A stretch of 59,929 nucleotides of DNA. Origin: Bradyrhizobium canariense. GTDB lineage: Bacteria; Pseudomonadota; Alphaproteobacteria; Rhizobiales; Xanthobacteraceae. Positions 8,394 to 17,504 of this stretch are shown one piece after another. The notes beneath the pieces were generated by a model. The model searched no databases, was not told the origin of the DNA, and saw nothing but the letters and a program-made list of their open reading frames with translations. The translations under genes and the position numbers were made by a program. Position 1 is the first letter of the stretch, and every line of letters begins with the position of its first letter. The stretch lies in contig NZ_VSST01000082.1 in assembly GCF_019402665.1 (NCBI RefSeq), positions 1 through 59,929 of the forward strand, read 5' to 3'.

Positions 8394-9119
8394 ATGACCC
8401 TGATTGCCGGCGCTATCGCTGTTATTACCCTTTATCTGCTGCTCCAGATGTTCCGTTCGGCCAACCCAGCGGTGCTGGCACGCGCGATCAGGTTCGGTGG
8501 CGGCGTGGTCGCGCTGGCTGTCGCAGCGTTCACTGGCTTGAAGGGCGAACTGGTGGTGGCGATCCCGCTCGGGATATTCGGTGCCGGGCTCCTGGGTTGG
8601 ACACCGATGGCAAACGCCGGCTTCGGCAATATCGGCGGGCTGTTCGGCGGGGGCGCGACGCGCCCGGCCGGTCAGGCCTCGCGCGTGCGCTCGCAATTCC
8701 TGGATATGCGGCTCGATCACGATTCCGGCCAGCTCGGAGGCCGGATCGTCGCCGGGCCTCACGCCGGGCGCAATCTCGATGAGTTCGATCTCGCGGCCCT
8801 GCTGGCAATGGTCCCGGCGTTCGACGCCGAGAGCGTGGCCCTACTTGAAAGCTATCTGGACCGCCGGTTTCCCGCTTGGCGTCAGAACGCGCAGGGCGAC
8901 GCGGCAGGGGGGCAGCGCCGCACGGTGGCGACCGGCAAAATGACGACGGAGGAGGCCTATCAGATCCTTGGCCTGCAGCCGGGGGCGGGGCGTGACGACA
9001 TCAGCCGGGCTCACAAGTCCCTGATGAAGAAACTGCATCCCGACCAGGGGGGCTCGACGTATCTCGCTGCCCGTGTAAACGAGGCCAAGGATACTCTGCT
9101 TCGCACGCATAACGGCTAA
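8394..9119 (+). CDS. Membrane-anchored J-domain (DnaJ-type) protein
   Basis: A 241-residue protein with two or three hydrophobic segments in the first 70 residues (about 2-20, 34-48, 52-70), a Gly-rich linker, a central helical domain (100-165) and a C-terminal J domain (183-241). The J domain has the essential HPD tripeptide at 215-217 (KLHPDQGG) and the preceding basic helix. It should recruit and stimulate DnaK at the inner membrane, like DjlA/DnaJC15-type proteins. There is no Gly/Phe or zinc-finger region, so it is a type III J protein. A strong terminator hairpin follows at 9291-9325. Confidence 0.85.
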   Translation: MTLIAGAIAVITLYLLLQMFRSANPAVLARAIRFGGGVVALAVAAFTGLKGELVVAIPLGIFGAGLLGWTPMANAGFGNIGGLFGGGATRPAGQASRVRSQFLDMRLDHDSGQLGGRIVAGPHAGRNLDEFDLAALLAMVPAFDAESVALLESYLDRRFPAWRQNAQGDAAGGQRRTVATGKMTTEEAYQILGLQPGAGRDDISRAHKSLMKKLHPDQGGSTYLAARVNEAKDTLLRTHNG

Positions 9120-9290
9120 CTCCGGCACCACGCTACAAACGCTCGTCCCGTGTGAGCTCTGCTTGCTCTGTTTGCCGTCGCCCGATGCCCGCCATTGTCG
9201 GCGTGGTCGATCCCTTGCGTAAAGTTTTAACCGTAAATCCTTGACGAGAGGTTGTCGTGGAACAGCCTCGTCGGCCACCGCGTCCCGAAA

Positions 9291-9325
9291 ATGAAAATGC
9301 CCGCGCTAGGCGCGGGCATTTTCAT
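9291..9325. terminator. Bidirectional terminator hairpin
   Basis: Perfect 16-bp arms (ATGAAAATGCCCGCGC and its complement) enclose a 3-nt loop (TAG), with A and T runs at the base of the stem. It sits between the converging J-domain gene and carboxypeptidase gene, so it can end transcription from both sides. Confidence 0.85.
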
Positions 9326-9342
9326 TGGAGTGGTGCGAAAGA

Positions 9343-11190
9343 TTAGTTGCGGACGGTCATGCAGGAGATATCGGCGCGCTTCAGGGTGCGGCAGACGGCT
9401 TCGGCCTGGTCGCGGTCGAGCCCGGCGAAGCGGGCGCGGTAGAGCTTGCGATTGTCTTTCGCGACGACCGGCTCGGTGAACGGGTCGGCCTTGCTGAGCA
9501 GGCCACGAGCCGAGCTGCGCGCCGCGTCGATGCGCTGCTGGGCTTCGTTCTCGCTCTCGAGCGCGCCGACCTGGACGATCCAGCCGCTGTGGGTGACGAC
9601 CGGCTTCATGGTGGCGCTCATGATCGGCTGCAGCGCCGGGTCGGCTGACGCGAGCTTCGCAGCAGCCGGGGCAGGTGCGGCGGCGGTTGCGGCCGGTAAG
9701 ACGCCGAGGACGCCGTTGCCGGTGCCGAAGCCCGCCGGCTGCCGCGGCAGCTCGGTACGGGCGATCTCGGCCCTCGGAGCTTCCGGTTGGCTGGCGACCT
9801 CAGGCTTGTTGATGAGGTCTGCCCGGGCGACGACGGCGCCGGAGGTTTCGGCGACGTCGGAACGGGACGCGATCGTGCTCGTGACCTGCGGTGCGATCTG
9901 AGCCGGGGCGGCGGAGGCGACCTTCACGGCGCCGGCCTTGACCTGGACGGTCTTGACCCTGACCGGCTTCATCGGCTCGGACGAGCCGGGGATGATCGAG
10001 AGCGGCTGGCTCGAGATCACGCCATTGGTGAGCGGCGCAGGCTCGATCCTGGATTCTGTCGGCCGAACTTCAGGCCTGTTGGCTTCAGATCTGGGCTGAG
10101 CCGGCGGCACCGCGGCAGTCGCAGCCGCAAGCGTCGAGAGGCGCGCGGCGAGACGCGACGGGGCTGCTTCGGGAGCAGGGGCAGCCGCAGCCTGGACCTG
10201 CGGAGCGGAGCGGGTCGGGGTATCCGACGCATCGGCGACTTCGGCAGCGGCATCGGAACCGTTGCGCTCGGTGACCGCGGCGACGGTGTGGGTGGTCGCG
10301 GCCTTATCGAGGTTCTCCGCGAGCAGGTTGCGCATGATGGCGTCGCGCGAGCCGCCGCTGCGGCCGCCCAGCACCACGCCGATCAGGTGGCGGTTGCCGC
10401 GGCGCATCGAGGTCACGAGATTGAAGCCGGAGGCGCGAGTATAGCCGGTCTTGATGCCGTCCACGCCCTCGACATTCCCGAGCAGATGATTGTGGTTCCG
10501 GATCGACTGTCCGCGCCAGTTGAAGGTCGAGGTCGCGAAATAGCGATAGTAGCGCGGAAAGCGCTCCTGGATGGCGCGGCCGAGCGTGGCCTGGTCGCGC
10601 GCGGTCGTGACCTGCTCGTCGTTGGGAAGGCCGTTGGCGTTGCGGTAAACCGTCCTGGACATGCCGAGCGAACGCGCCTTGCGCGTCATCATCTGGGCGA
10701 AGTCGTCCTCGTCGCCGCCAATCGCTTCCGCGATCACAACGGCTGCGTCGTTGGCGGAGCGGGTGACGAGACCCTTGATCGCGTCCTCGACGCGGATGGT
10801 CTGGCCGGCACGCAGGTTCAGCTTGGTCGGATCCTGATCGGCGGCGTGCTGTGAGACCGGCATCTCGGTGTCGAGCTTCATCTTCCCGGACTCGAGACGC
10901 TCGAACAGCAGATAGAGCGTCATGATCTTGGTCAGCGAGGCCGGATGGCGGATCCCGTCGGGGCTCGTTGCCTGAAGCACGGAGCCGGAATTGCCGTCGA
11001 CGATGATCGATGCGAATTTCGGGCTGGAACTTTCGGACACATCGCGCTGCACGCGGTGTTGCGCATAGTGACGCCGGTGGCGCCGCGCCTCGGCAGCATC
11101 TGTGGTGAAGATGACCGCACTGGTAACCGCAAGAAGCCCAAAAACGCCAACCCGCGCCAAGCGCGAGGAAGACAAGTTTTTACGAAGCAT
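9343..11190 (-). CDS. dacA: D-alanyl-D-alanine carboxypeptidase (PBP5 type) with SPOR domain
   Basis: Removes the terminal D-Ala from peptidoglycan stem pentapeptides in the periplasm. A signal sequence occupies about residues 10-34. The penicillin-binding motifs are complete: SLTK with the nucleophile Ser85, SAN at 145-147 and KTG at 247-249. A long Pro/Ala-rich linker (about 290-530) then leads to a SPOR domain (about 535-615), which binds denuded glycan at the division septum. This peptidase-linker-SPOR arrangement is typical of rhizobial and Bradyrhizobium DacA-like proteins. The gene is monocistronic and ends at a strong terminator. Confidence 0.9.
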   Translation of the reverse strand: MLRKNLSSSRLARVGVFGLLAVTSAVIFTTDAAEARRHRRHYAQHRVQRDVSESSSPKFASIIVDGNSGSVLQATSPDGIRHPASLTKIMTLYLLFERLESGKMKLDTEMPVSQHAADQDPTKLNLRAGQTIRVEDAIKGLVTRSANDAAVVIAEAIGGDEDDFAQMMTRKARSLGMSRTVYRNANGLPNDEQVTTARDQATLGRAIQERFPRYYRYFATSTFNWRGQSIRNHNHLLGNVEGVDGIKTGYTRASGFNLVTSMRRGNRHLIGVVLGGRSGGSRDAIMRNLLAENLDKAATTHTVAAVTERNGSDAAAEVADASDTPTRSAPQVQAAAAPAPEAAPSRLAARLSTLAAATAAVPPAQPRSEANRPEVRPTESRIEPAPLTNGVISSQPLSIIPGSSEPMKPVRVKTVQVKAGAVKVASAAPAQIAPQVTSTIASRSDVAETSGAVVARADLINKPEVASQPEAPRAEIARTELPRQPAGFGTGNGVLGVLPAATAAAPAPAAAKLASADPALQPIMSATMKPVVTHSGWIVQVGALESENEAQQRIDAARSSARGLLSKADPFTEPVVAKDNRKLYRARFAGLDRDQAEAVCRTLKRADISCMTVRN

Positions 11191-11576
11191 GAAACCCCGT
11201 CCCCGTTTCTGACTTGATCACCGGCTCGTGAGGCGAAATTGTGCCCATGGGACCCTGGATCATTACCTGCTCAGGCTGTCCTCCGCAGGTGTTGGCCGCG
11301 GGTGACGTTGGGCCTGAGCCGCTGTTCTGGCTAAGGTGATGTTCTCCAACGGCTTTTGGCCGCTTGTGAAGTAGAACACGTCCAGGGAATCAAGGTAGGG
11401 CGCTGCGGTTTCCAAAAGCTTAAGGAACCATTGCGGGAAACCCCGGGAATCGCGGCGAATTTTGTATGTAATTTGTGCGACGCACAAAATTCTTGACTTT
11501 TTTGTGCGTTGCACTAATTGTGAGCAGAGTCAGGGAGCCGGGGCTTCCCGACGAGAGCTAGGGAAAAGGATTCCGA
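11191..11576. other. Intergenic region between dacA and the phasin gene
   Basis: A 386-bp divergent gap. An 83-codon open frame on the minus strand (11263-11514) has no family resemblance and covers the phasin promoter, so I do not call it. The right part holds the phasin promoter and palindromes described separately. Confidence 0.5.
11471..11520 (+). promoter_or_regulatory. Phasin promoter with two TGTGCG dyads (possible PhaR sites)
   Basis: TTGACT at 11493-11498 is a near-consensus -35, with TAATTG (11515-11520) at 16-nt spacing as a weak -10. The perfect palindrome TTTGTGCG-A-CGCACAAA lies just upstream (11472-11488), and a related imperfect dyad, TTGTGCGTTGCACTAA, covers the -35/-10 spacer. 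In PHB-storing bacteria the repressor PhaR controls phasin genes through TGC/GCA-rich sites; that PhaR binds here is inference. Confidence 0.5.
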
Positions 11577-11915
11577 ATGTTCAAGGTTGAAGACTTTCAA
11601 GGCTACGGGAAAGAGCACTTCGAGCAGTACGTCGCCTCTGCGACCTCGATGCAGCACGGCCTTCAGGCGATCGCCAGCGCCTACGGCGACTACACCAAGA
11701 AGTCGTTCGAAGACACCAAGTCCTTCGTCGAGAAGCTTTCCGGCGTGAAGTCGCTGGACAAGGCCGTCGAAGCGCAGACCGAATTCGCCCGTTCCGCCTA
11801 CGAGTCCTTCGTCGCGGAATCGCAGAAGATCGCAGGCCTTTACGGCGACCTCGCCAAGCAGGCGTTCAAGCCGGTCGAGACCATCGTGTCGAAGTTCACT
11901 CCGGCCGCCAGCTAA
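11577..11915 (+). CDS. Phasin family protein (PHB granule-associated)
   Basis: A 112-residue, wholly alpha-helical, amphipathic protein without Cys or signal peptide. It opens MFKVEDFQGYGKEHFEQY and ends in the KPVETIVSKFTPAA tail common in rhizobial phasins. It should coat polyhydroxybutyrate granules and limit their size. Aromatic-acidic repeats (DYTKKSFEDTKSFVEKL) match the phasin_2 pattern. AAAAGGA precedes the start at good spacing, and an intrinsic terminator follows 22 nt after the stop, so the gene is a single highly expressible unit. Confidence 0.9.
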   Translation: MFKVEDFQGYGKEHFEQYVASATSMQHGLQAIASAYGDYTKKSFEDTKSFVEKLSGVKSLDKAVEAQTEFARSAYESFVAESQKIAGLYGDLAKQAFKPVETIVSKFTPAAS

Positions 11916-11937
11916 CGTTTCCTGACGTCCTGGAATC

Positions 11938-11970
11938 AAAAGCCCGGCTGAAGCAGCCGGGCTTTTTTTG
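11938..11970 (+). terminator. Intrinsic terminator of the phasin gene
   Basis: AGCCCGGCT (11941-11949), a 5-nt loop, then AGCCGGGCT (11955-11963) running into seven T residues. Flanking A residues extend the pairing on the left. Confidence 0.9.
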
Positions 11971-11990
11971 TTTGTCGTGGCGTGTCGATC

Positions 11991-13292
11991 TCAGCGCGCC
12001 ACGCGCAGCTTGGACAGCGACGTGCCGATGTCCTTGAACACCGAGACGGTCTGATCTGCCTTCGTCACCAGATAGAACTTGTCGGTGCCGCTCGCGCAAT
12101 ATTGCAGTACGCTGGACGTCGGATCGCTCCCGGTGTTCACTTGCACCGTATAGATCGTGATGTTCGCCGCCTTGGCGTTGTCGCACAGTTTCTTCTGCCG
12201 CGCGTCGATTTGCCAAGCGTTGCCGTACCAGCGGTTCTGCGTGTTGAGACCGTCGGAGAGCAGCACGATCGCGTCCTTGTAGGTGTAGTTGGCGTCTTTG
12301 GCCGGCGCGTTCATGGGATCGCCGGTCGACAGCGTCATCCAGCCCCAGGCGAGGCCAATGCCCTGGTTGGTGTTACCGGTGGGCTTCATGGCGTCGATCC
12401 GGCTCTTGAGTGAACTCCAGTCGTAGCTCAGCGGCATGATTGGCTGCAGATAGGATGAACTGCCGGTGTCGCAGTAGGAGTACTGTTCGGCCGGGAACTG
12501 CGTTCCCGCGTTGCCGCTCGTGGGCGTCGTGTTCTTGGTGTCGTAGTCCTGGTCGCGATCGACCACGCATCCCGTCCACCTGTTGTGGTTGGCGGACCTG
12601 GTGCCGCGGGCCGCGTCCCAATCGATGAAATCGACCCAGTACTTGTTGTAGTTGCTGGCACCCACGTTGACGTCCTTGGCAAACGGAACGATCGAGATGT
12701 AGACGTCGCCATCGGTCTTGGCGAGCGGGCTGAGCTGGTCGACGAGGCTCTTCGCGGCGGTCTGCATCGCCGCCATCTTGCCGTCGTCCGCCATCGACCC
12801 CGTGTTGTCGAGCACCAAGGCCACGCGCATGCGCACCAGACCCCAGGCGCTGGTGGAATCGGCGCCGACGTCGAGTGTCGGGAAACCTGCGACCTTCATG
12901 AAGGTGGTCGTGTAGGTGCCGGTGCCGGTGACCTGGATGGTGGAGCCCATGCTGGTGCTTGCGGTGTAAGTGGCCGCGATGCTGACCGACGGCAGGGAGC
13001 TGGTGGCGGTGAACAGGGCGTTGAAATAAGCCTGCGCCTTGGTGCTGATCTGCGAGGTCGTGATGGTGCCGGACGACAGATCCTTGGAGACCATCAGCGA
13101 GGTCGAATCGAGGGCCGCCTGCATTGCGGAACGAGCCTGGGCCGCGCGACTGTAATCGATTGCAGCTCCGACGAAGCCTAGAACCGGGAGCAGCGCGATA
13201 GCGAAAATCACGGCGATATTGCCTTGTTCGGCCGCTGCAAACCGGGAGAGGTGTCGACCAACAATACGGCTGACGAGGGGCAGGCGAGACAT
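11991..13292 (-). CDS. TadG-like pilus-assembly / VWA domain protein
   Basis: A 433-residue membrane-anchored, mostly extracytoplasmic protein. The N-terminus has a TadE/G-like helix (about 25-45, GNIAVIFAIALLPVLGFVGAAIDYSRA), with the Glu/Gln-Gly-Asn start typical of Flp pseudopilin-like segments. The VWA domain starts near residue 155 with LVLDNTGSM, an intact MIDAS DxxGS site, and runs to the end (LQYCASGTDKFYLV). TadG proteins belong to Flp/Tad adhesion pilus loci, but no other tad gene lies in this window, so this is an orphan copy. The start at 13292 gives the shortest sensible leader. Confidence 0.82.
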   Translation of the reverse strand: MSRLPLVSRIVGRHLSRFAAAEQGNIAVIFAIALLPVLGFVGAAIDYSRAAQARSAMQAALDSTSLMVSKDLSSGTITTSQISTKAQAYFNALFTATSSLPSVSIAATYTASTSMGSTIQVTGTGTYTTTFMKVAGFPTLDVGADSTSAWGLVRMRVALVLDNTGSMADDGKMAAMQTAAKSLVDQLSPLAKTDGDVYISIVPFAKDVNVGASNYNKYWVDFIDWDAARGTRSANHNRWTGCVVDRDQDYDTKNTTPTSGNAGTQFPAEQYSYCDTGSSSYLQPIMPLSYDWSSLKSRIDAMKPTGNTNQGIGLAWGWMTLSTGDPMNAPAKDANYTYKDAIVLLSDGLNTQNRWYGNAWQIDARQKKLCDNAKAANITIYTVQVNTGSDPTSSVLQYCASGTDKFYLVTKADQTVSVFKDIGTSLSKLRVAR

Positions 13293-13719
13293 GACGATTC
13301 CCGGAAATCTGTGACTTTGCCCGTTTTCGCGCCACGCCATTGAAGGCAGGGTAAATGGGTCCGTAGAAAACCGGAGATAACCCGCGCGAAGCCGCCGCAG
13401 CCGCGTTACCGGCCGGGTTCCTGGTCAACATCTTCTAAACCGGCGGGGCGGAAGCTTTTGTCAAATCAGTCCGGATTGATTAACCTTGGCAAGGATCGCC
13501 CGGACCGGGAATCGGGACCGCCGGGGCCGCATCGGCCCAGCTGTCGCACGCTTGCGGCGAGCCGGGGGCAGGCCCATATTCGGTGAAGCCGATCCGGCTT
13601 GGACCGGACCGGCTGGAAGCGGCGATCCAACAAGGCGGTGCGCCTGTGCGAAGCTCCGAAGGCCGGGGCTGCGCGGCGAACCGCCATACGCTTCCGTGGG
13701 GAATTTGAACGCCTGAGCC
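13293..13719. other. Gene-free spacer before clpS
   Basis: A 427-bp divergent region. I see no supported reading frame, repeat or strong promoter match. It should hold the promoters of the TadG-like gene and of clpS. Confidence 0.5.
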
Positions 13720-14112
13720 ATGCCGCAACTGTCTTCCAGACCAGATCCGTCCGCGGCCGCCGCCGCCCACGCTCCGCTGATGAGCAACGACGAGAACCGT
13801 TCGGGCGGTCCCTCCGCGCCAAACACGTCCGTCATCACCAAGGTCAAGCCGAAGACGAAGCGGCCGAACCTGTACCGTGTGCTGATCCTGAACGACGACT
13901 ACACGCCGATGGAATTCGTCGTTCATGTGCTGGAGAAATTCTTCCAGAAGGACGCCGAGGCCGCAACCAAGATCATGCTGCACGTACATCATCACGGGAT
14001 CGGGGAGTGTGGCGTGTTCACCTACGAGATCGCCGAGACCAAGGTGACGCAGGTGATGGATTTCGCTCGCAAGCACCAGCATCCGCTGCAATGCGTGATG
14101 GAAAAGAAGTAA
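13720..14112 (+). CDS. clpS: ATP-dependent Clp protease adaptor ClpS
   Basis: Delivers proteins with N-degrons (bulky hydrophobic N-terminal residues) to the ClpA unfoldase. The conserved core is intact: LYRVLILNDDYTPMEFVVHVLEKFF, where the NDD and Met form the N-degron pocket, then HHHGIGECGVFTYEIAETK. The C-terminus HPLQCVMEK is typical. The ORF from 13720 gives 130 residues; an internal ATG at 13780 (MSNDENRSGG) would give 110, closer to the usual size. Neither start has a strong ribosome site. clpA follows 284 nt downstream on the same strand, the classic pairing. Confidence 0.93.
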   Translation: MPQLSSRPDPSAAAAAHAPLMSNDENRSGGPSAPNTSVITKVKPKTKRPNLYRVLILNDDYTPMEFVVHVLEKFFQKDAEAATKIMLHVHHHGIGECGVFTYEIAETKVTQVMDFARKHQHPLQCVMEKK

Positions 14113-14396
14113 GACACGGCGCGTTCGCAGCCGGTTCTTGTGCATGTCGCAGTGTGATTGCCGCGTGATGTCTGCGCGCGATGTTCGTTGCAGACGGCAA
14201 AACTACGGAATTTCGGACCGGTGCCGATCGTGCCAAACCGGAACGGGTTTTGCATCGAAAAATACCGCAGCTGTGCAGCCGCCTGAGTCGCGGAACCGGT
14301 CTTTCGCCGCGATCTTGTATAACTATATGTGACAAAGGTTGTTGTTGCCTGACCGGGCGATGGCGATCATGATGGTGGGGGCCATAGAGGACGCGA

Positions 14397-16802
14397 ATGC
14401 CGACTTTTTCCCAAAGCCTTGAACAATCCCTGCATCGTGCACTGGCGATCGCAAACGAGCGTCATCACCAATACGCGACGCTCGAGCATCTTTTGCTCTC
14501 CCTGATCGACGACTCCGATGCAGCCGCCGTCATGCGCGCCTGTAGCGTCGACCTCGACAAGCTCCGTACGAGCCTCGTCAATTATCTTGAGACCGAATTC
14601 GAGAACCTGGTGACGGACGGCGCCGACGACGCCAAGCCGACCGCAGGTTTCCAGCGCGTGATCCAGCGCGCGGTAATCCACGTGCAGTCGTCCGGTCGCG
14701 AAGAGGTGACCGGCGCCAACGTGCTGATCGCGATCTTTGCCGAGCGCGAGAGTCATGCCGCGTATTTCCTGCAAGAGCAGGACATGACGCGCTACGACGC
14801 CGTCAACTACATCAGCCACGGCATCGCGAAGCGACCGGGCGTCTCCGAGGCACGCCCCGTGCGCGGCGTCGACGAAGAGACCGAGACCAAGGGCAGCGAC
14901 GACGCCAAGAAGAAGGGCGAGGCGCTCGAGACCTATTGCGTCAACCTCAACAAGAAGGCGCGCGACGGCAAGATCGATCCGGTGATCGGACGCAATTCCG
15001 AGATCAACCGCGCGATCCAGGTGTTGTGCCGCCGGCAGAAGAACAATCCGCTGTTCGTGGGCGAGGCCGGCGTCGGCAAGACCGCGATCGCGGAGGGCCT
15101 GGCCAAGCGCATCGTCGACAGCGAAGTGCCGGAGGTGCTGGCGGCTGCGACCGTGTTCTCGCTCGACATGGGCACGCTGCTCGCCGGTACGCGCTATCGC
15201 GGCGACTTCGAGGAACGCCTGAAGCAGGTGCTGAAGGAACTCGAGGCGCATCCCAACGCCATCCTGTTCATCGATGAGATCCACACCGTGATCGGTGCGG
15301 GCGCGACGTCGGGCGGGGCGATGGATGCCTCGAACCTGCTCAAGCCCGCGCTCGCTTCCGGCACCATCCGCTGCATGGGCTCGACCACTTACAAGGAATA
15401 CCGCCAGCACTTCGAGAAGGACCGCGCGCTGGTGCGGCGCTTCCAGAAGATCGACGTCAACGAGCCGACGGTCGAGGACGCGATCGCAATCCTCAAGGGA
15501 CTCAAGCCGTACTTCGAAGACTACCACCGGCTGAAATACACCAATGAGGCGATCGAGGCTGCGGTGCAGCTCTCTTCACGCTACATCCACGACCGCAAGC
15601 TGCCGGACAAGGCGATCGACGTGATCGACGAATCCGGCGCGGCGCAGATGCTGGTCGCCGAGAACAAGCGCAAGAAGACCATCGGCATCAAGGAGATCGA
15701 GACCACGATCGCTTCGATGGCGCGGATCCCGCCGAAGAGCGTGTCGAAGGACGATGCCGAGGTGCTCAAGCATCTCGAGCAGACCCTGAAGCGCACCGTG
15801 TTCGGTCAGGACAAGGCGATCGAATCGCTCGCCGCTTCGATCAAGCTGGCGCGAGCCGGCCTGCGCGAGCCGGAGAAGCCGATCGGCTGCTATCTGTTCT
15901 CGGGTCCGACCGGCGTCGGCAAGACCGAGGTCGCAAAGCAACTCGCGGCGTCGCTCGGCGTCGAGCTGTTGCGCTTCGACATGTCCGAATACATGGAGCG
16001 GCACACCGTGTCGCGCCTGATCGGCGCGCCTCCCGGCTATGTCGGCTTCGATCAGGGCGGCCTGCTCACTGACGGCGTCGACCAGCATCCGCATTGCGTG
16101 GTGCTGCTCGACGAGATCGAGAAGGCGCATCCCGATCTCTATAACGTGCTGCTCCAGATCATGGATCACGGCCGGCTCACCGACCACAACGGCAAGCAGG
16201 TCAACTTCCGCAACGTGATCCTGATCATGACCACGAATGCGGGCGCGTCCGATCTCGCCAAGCAGGCGTTCGGCTTCACGCGTTCGAAGCGGGAAGGCGA
16301 CGACCACGAGGCAATCAACCGGCAGTTTGCGCCGGAATTCCGCAACCGTCTCGATGCCGTCGTGTCGTTCGGCCATCTCAGCGTCGAGGTGATCGGTACG
16401 GTGGTCGAGAAGTTCGTGCTTCAGCTCGAAGCGCAACTCGGCGATCGCGACGTCACCATCGAGCTGTCCGAGCCCGCCAAGACCTGGCTGGTGAAGCATG
16501 GTTACGACGAGCAGATGGGCGCACGTCCCATGGCTCGCGTGATCCAGGAGCACATCAAGAAGCCGCTGGCCGACGAGGTGCTGTTCGGCAAGCTCAAGGG
16601 TGGCGGCCATGTCCGCGTCGTTCTGATCAAGGACGAGGCCGACGAGAGCAAGGACAAGATCGGCTTCGAGTTCGTCGAGGGTCCGGTCACGCCGAAGCAG
16701 GAGAAGCTCCCGGGTGCCCGCAAGCGCCCGCCGGGCAAGTCCAAGCCCGGTGGCCCCGGAGGCTCGAAGGGGCCGACCAAGAGCCCGCTGGTCAAGGTTT
16801 GA
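14397..16802 (+). CDS. clpA: ATP-dependent Clp protease ATP-binding subunit ClpA
   Basis: Hexameric AAA+ unfoldase that feeds substrates into ClpP. At 801 residues it is slightly longer than the Escherichia coli protein. The N-domain (about 1-145) is the ClpS docking site. The first AAA+ module has Walker A GEAGVGKT near residue 222 and Walker B LFIDEIH; the second has GPTGVGKT near 503 and VVLLDEIEKAHPD. The IGF-type ClpP-docking loop region lies between them in the second module. The last 45 residues form a Gly/Pro/Lys-rich basic tail (KQEKLPGARKRPPGKSK...) beyond the usual end. A terminator follows. Confidence 0.95.
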   Translation: MPTFSQSLEQSLHRALAIANERHHQYATLEHLLLSLIDDSDAAAVMRACSVDLDKLRTSLVNYLETEFENLVTDGADDAKPTAGFQRVIQRAVIHVQSSGREEVTGANVLIAIFAERESHAAYFLQEQDMTRYDAVNYISHGIAKRPGVSEARPVRGVDEETETKGSDDAKKKGEALETYCVNLNKKARDGKIDPVIGRNSEINRAIQVLCRRQKNNPLFVGEAGVGKTAIAEGLAKRIVDSEVPEVLAAATVFSLDMGTLLAGTRYRGDFEERLKQVLKELEAHPNAILFIDEIHTVIGAGATSGGAMDASNLLKPALASGTIRCMGSTTYKEYRQHFEKDRALVRRFQKIDVNEPTVEDAIAILKGLKPYFEDYHRLKYTNEAIEAAVQLSSRYIHDRKLPDKAIDVIDESGAAQMLVAENKRKKTIGIKEIETTIASMARIPPKSVSKDDAEVLKHLEQTLKRTVFGQDKAIESLAASIKLARAGLREPEKPIGCYLFSGPTGVGKTEVAKQLAASLGVELLRFDMSEYMERHTVSRLIGAPPGYVGFDQGGLLTDGVDQHPHCVVLLDEIEKAHPDLYNVLLQIMDHGRLTDHNGKQVNFRNVILIMTTNAGASDLAKQAFGFTRSKREGDDHEAINRQFAPEFRNRLDAVVSFGHLSVEVIGTVVEKFVLQLEAQLGDRDVTIELSEPAKTWLVKHGYDEQMGARPMARVIQEHIKKPLADEVLFGKLKGGGHVRVVLIKDEADESKDKIGFEFVEGPVTPKQEKLPGARKRPPGKSKPGGPGGSKGPTKSPLVKV

Positions 16803-16823
16803 TCTGCACGCGATGAATTGAAA

Positions 16824-16849
16824 GGGCCGGCTGCAGAGCCGGCCTTTTT
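16824..16849 (+). terminator. Intrinsic terminator of clpA
   Basis: GGCCGGCT (16825-16832), a 4-nt loop (GCAG), and AGCCGGCC (16837-16844), followed by TTTTT, about 20 nt after the clpA stop. Confidence 0.88.
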
Positions 16850-16925
16850 GTTTGGCGCTGGATGTTGCCTCGTGGCGGGGCCGGGCAGGAACTAGGCTCA
16901 GGTAGCCGATCCCGTCGTGCCGACC

Positions 16926-17375
16926 TTACGTCCCAGCCTCCGGCGCGCGGGGCGGCCGCGGCTTTTTCGGAGCGCGCGGCGCTGCGTGCGGGACAGAGGG
17001 CTGCATGGTTACGATAACTGGATTCGGCTTGTGATCGGTTGCCGCCCCGGTCGCTGCATCGACGCCCATGCCGACGACGCCGCCGAGCAACAGATTGCCC
17101 GCAAAGCCGGCGGCTCCGCCGGTCTGTATGTCTCGGCTGAGCGGAACGACCTGCGGTTCATAGCCTTCCTTCTGGAAGGCAATCGAGATGTCGGCGCTGC
17201 GTTTGACGACCACTGAGCAGGGCGTGGTGCAGGTGGTTGGAACTTCCATTCCGCTGACAATTGCTTCCACGCCTGACGGTGTTGATGAGATGCTGATATT
17301 TTCGGTCGTGCCGCGCGTGACAGACGCGCAGCCGCCCAGCATGACGCTGAGCGCCACAATTCCAAATGATCGCAT
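16926..17375 (-). CDS. Lipoprotein with PEGA-like domain
   Basis: A 149-residue lipoprotein. The signal peptide MRSFGIVALSVMLGGC ends in the lipobox LGGC, so Cys16 should be lipidated. The domain after it (SVTRGTTENISISSTPSGVEAIVSG...) contains the TPSGVxVxxxG pattern of PEGA-type beta sandwiches and two Cys in TTCTTPCSV. A Gly-rich hydrophobic segment at about 90-115 could contact the membrane, and the C-terminus is Pro/Arg-rich. A cell-envelope location is clear; the role is not. The start at 17375 follows AAGGGG. Confidence 0.75.
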   Translation of the reverse strand: MRSFGIVALSVMLGGCASVTRGTTENISISSTPSGVEAIVSGMEVPTTCTTPCSVVVKRSADISIAFQKEGYEPQVVPLSRDIQTGGAAGFAGNLLLGGVVGMGVDAATGAATDHKPNPVIVTMQPSVPHAAPRAPKKPRPPRAPEAGT

Positions 17376-17504
17376 GAAGTGCCCCTTATTCCCCGACGCC
17401 ATTGAAGCGCAACCACAGCGGGAGGGCAATACGTCATTGGTTCAGATAGTTAAGCTACGCACCGGTTGTGTATAGGAAGGGTGGTAGCGTGCGCGTGGGC
17501 TCGG

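Noticed and set aside
11263..11514. 83-codon open frame upstream of the phasin gene, minus strand
   Set aside because: No family resemblance, no ribosome site and it covers the phasin promoter elements.
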